Shown in pieces: positions 12,648 through 13,730 of a stretch of DNA of 13,730 nt. This DNA comes from Brevundimonas vancanneytii (GTDB lineage Bacteria; Pseudomonadota; Alphaproteobacteria; Caulobacterales; Caulobacteraceae), in contig CAMCIP010000041.1 of NCBI GenBank assembly GCA_945874855.1, positions 1-13,730 on the forward strand, given 5' to 3'. Position numbers and translations under genes: made by a program. The notes beneath the pieces were generated by a model, which worked only from the letters and a program-made list of their open reading frames with translations, made no database searches and was not told where the DNA came from. How positions within the stretch are numbered: position 1 is the first letter of the stretch; each line of letters starts with the position of its first letter.

Positions 12648-13730
12648 TTGTCCCGTTCTTCCTTCCTCTTCACCTCGGAAAGCGTCTCCGAGGGCCATCC
12701 CGACAAGGTCGCAGACCGCATCTCCGACACGGTGGTCGATCTGTTCCTGTCCAAGGATCCCTATGCGCGGGTGGCGTGCGAGACGCTGACGACCACCAAT
12801 CTGGTGGTTCTGGCCGGCGAGATCCGGGGCAATGGCATCATGGACACGGCGGGCCAGTGGGCCCCGGGCGTCCAGGACGAGATCGAGGCCGCCGTCCGCG
12901 CTGCGGTCCGGGACATCGGCTATGAGCAGACCGGCTTCCACTGGGAGAAGTTCGAGTTCATCAACCGCCTGCACGGCCAGTCGGCCGACATCGCGGTGGG
13001 CGTCGACGCCGCCGGCAACAAGGACGAGGGCGCGGGCGACCAGGGCATCATGTTCGGCTATGCCTCGAACGAGACGCCCGAGCTCATGCCGGCCACCCTG
13101 CAGTACAGCCACAACATCCTGAAGCGGCTGGCCGAAGTCCGGCACGGCGGCGACAAGCGGCTGGAACCCGACGCCAAGAGCCAGGTCACCATCCAGTATG
13201 AGGACGGCAAGCCGGTGCGCGCCACCTCGATCGTGCTGTCCACCCAGCACGCCCCGGGCCTGTCGTCGGCCGACGTCGCCGAGATCGTCAAGCCGCACAT
13301 CCTGGCGGTCCTGCCCGAGGGCTTCACCGACGCGAACACCGTCTGGCACATCAACCCGACCGGCATTTTCGAGATCGGCGGACCGGATGGCGACGCGGGC
13401 GTCACCGGCCGCAAGATCATCGTCGACACCTACGGCGGCGCCTCGCCCCACGGCGGCGGCGCCTTCTCGGGCAAGGATCCGACCAAGGTCGACCGCTCGG
13501 CCGCCTATGCCTGCCGCTACCTGGCCAAGAATGTGGTGGCCGCCGGCCTGGCCGACCGCTGCACCATCCAGATCTCCTACGCCATCGGCGTGGCCAAGCC
13601 CCAGTCGATCCACGTGGATCTGCACGGCACCGGCAAGGGCAGGATCGACGAGGCGGTGCTGGAGGCCAACATCCTCGACCTGATCGGCGGCGCCACGCCC
13701 CGCGCCATCCGCGAACACCTCGGCCTGAAC
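12648..13730 (+). CDS. metK: S-adenosylmethionine synthetase, 3' end beyond the window
   Basis: Makes S-adenosylmethionine from ATP and methionine in the cytoplasm. 361 residues are present of about 400, so the C-terminus is cut by the window edge. Diagnostic blocks are SVSEGHPDKVADRISD near the start, GAGDQGIMFGYA, and the phosphate-binding GGGAFSGKDPTKVDRSAAY. The start is TTG at 12,648: GGAG (12,636-12,639) is 8 bases upstream, the family N-terminus (SRSSFLFTSESVSEGHPDK) begins there, and no in-frame ATG or GTG exists between it and the stop at 12,579. A nearby ATG at 12,602 is out of frame. Regulation by the upstream palindrome is possible. Confidence 0.96.
   Translation, partial: MSRSSFLFTSESVSEGHPDKVADRISDTVVDLFLSKDPYARVACETLTTTNLVVLAGEIRGNGIMDTAGQWAPGVQDEIEAAVRAAVRDIGYEQTGFHWEKFEFINRLHGQSADIAVGVDAAGNKDEGAGDQGIMFGYASNETPELMPATLQYSHNILKRLAEVRHGGDKRLEPDAKSQVTIQYEDGKPVRATSIVLSTQHAPGLSSADVAEIVKPHILAVLPEGFTDANTVWHINPTGIFEIGGPDGDAGVTGRKIIVDTYGGASPHGGGAFSGKDPTKVDRSAAYACRYLAKNVVAAGLADRCTIQISYAIGVAKPQSIHVDLHGTGKGRIDEAVLEANILDLIGGATPRAIREHLGLN

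Overview
The window is high-GC DNA from an alphaproteobacterium, most likely a Caulobacteraceae/Brevundimonas-type organism. This is judged from the MetK sequence, the strongly G/C-biased third codon positions and the BigR/SQR/persulfide-dioxygenase gene set; it is an inference, not a proof. The centre (about 252 to 11,554) is a compact accessory module for oxidising and surviving sulfide. It is bounded on both sides by 167-bp ungapped direct repeats (85-251 and 11,555-11,721). Each repeat ends in an identical 39-bp piece that is the 3' end of a tRNA-Thr gene, including CCA. This is the footprint of tRNA-targeted integration. Neither copy has a 5' tRNA half and no integrase is visible, so the region looks like one member of a tandem island array or a decayed island.

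Layout. Minus strand, left: a 1-Cys peroxiredoxin (812-1465) overlaps by ATGA an ArsR-family (BigR/SqrR-like) regulator (387-815). A divergent control region (about 1466-1724) holds an AT-rich dyad over the -10 of a good sigma-70-like promoter, and downstream an FNR/FixK-type box. Plus strand: a tightly packed operon with many overlapping start/stop codons. It encodes an ETHE1-like persulfide dioxygenase, two half-size YeeE/YedE sulfur-transport proteins, a second 1-Cys peroxiredoxin, a small YgaP-like membrane protein (DUF2892), a fusion of a DUF442 sulfurtransferase-like domain with a type II sulfide:quinone oxidoreductase, a SulP anion transporter, and a cyanide-insensitive-type cytochrome bd oxidase (two large subunits plus a 37-residue small subunit). 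A SAM-dependent methyltransferase closes the run.

Proposed joint function (inference from known families): SQR oxidises H2S and passes electrons to quinone. The persulfide product is moved by the rhodanese-like domains and YeeE/YedE proteins and oxidised to sulfite by the dioxygenase. SulP exports or exchanges the oxyanion. The bd oxidase, a type known to resist sulfide, re-oxidises the quinol when haem-copper oxidases are poisoned. The peroxiredoxins handle peroxides or persulfides. Control would be by a sulfide-responsive repressor plus an oxygen-responsive activator.

Right of the second repeat the sequence looks like core chromosome: a secreted alpha-carbonic anhydrase (11,782-12,552), then metK (12,648 to beyond the window end) with a TTG start and an upstream palindrome that could be a methionine/SAH-cycle operator. 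The first 84 bases hold only a short hairpin (16-32) and no recognisable gene; they may be the end of a neighbouring element.
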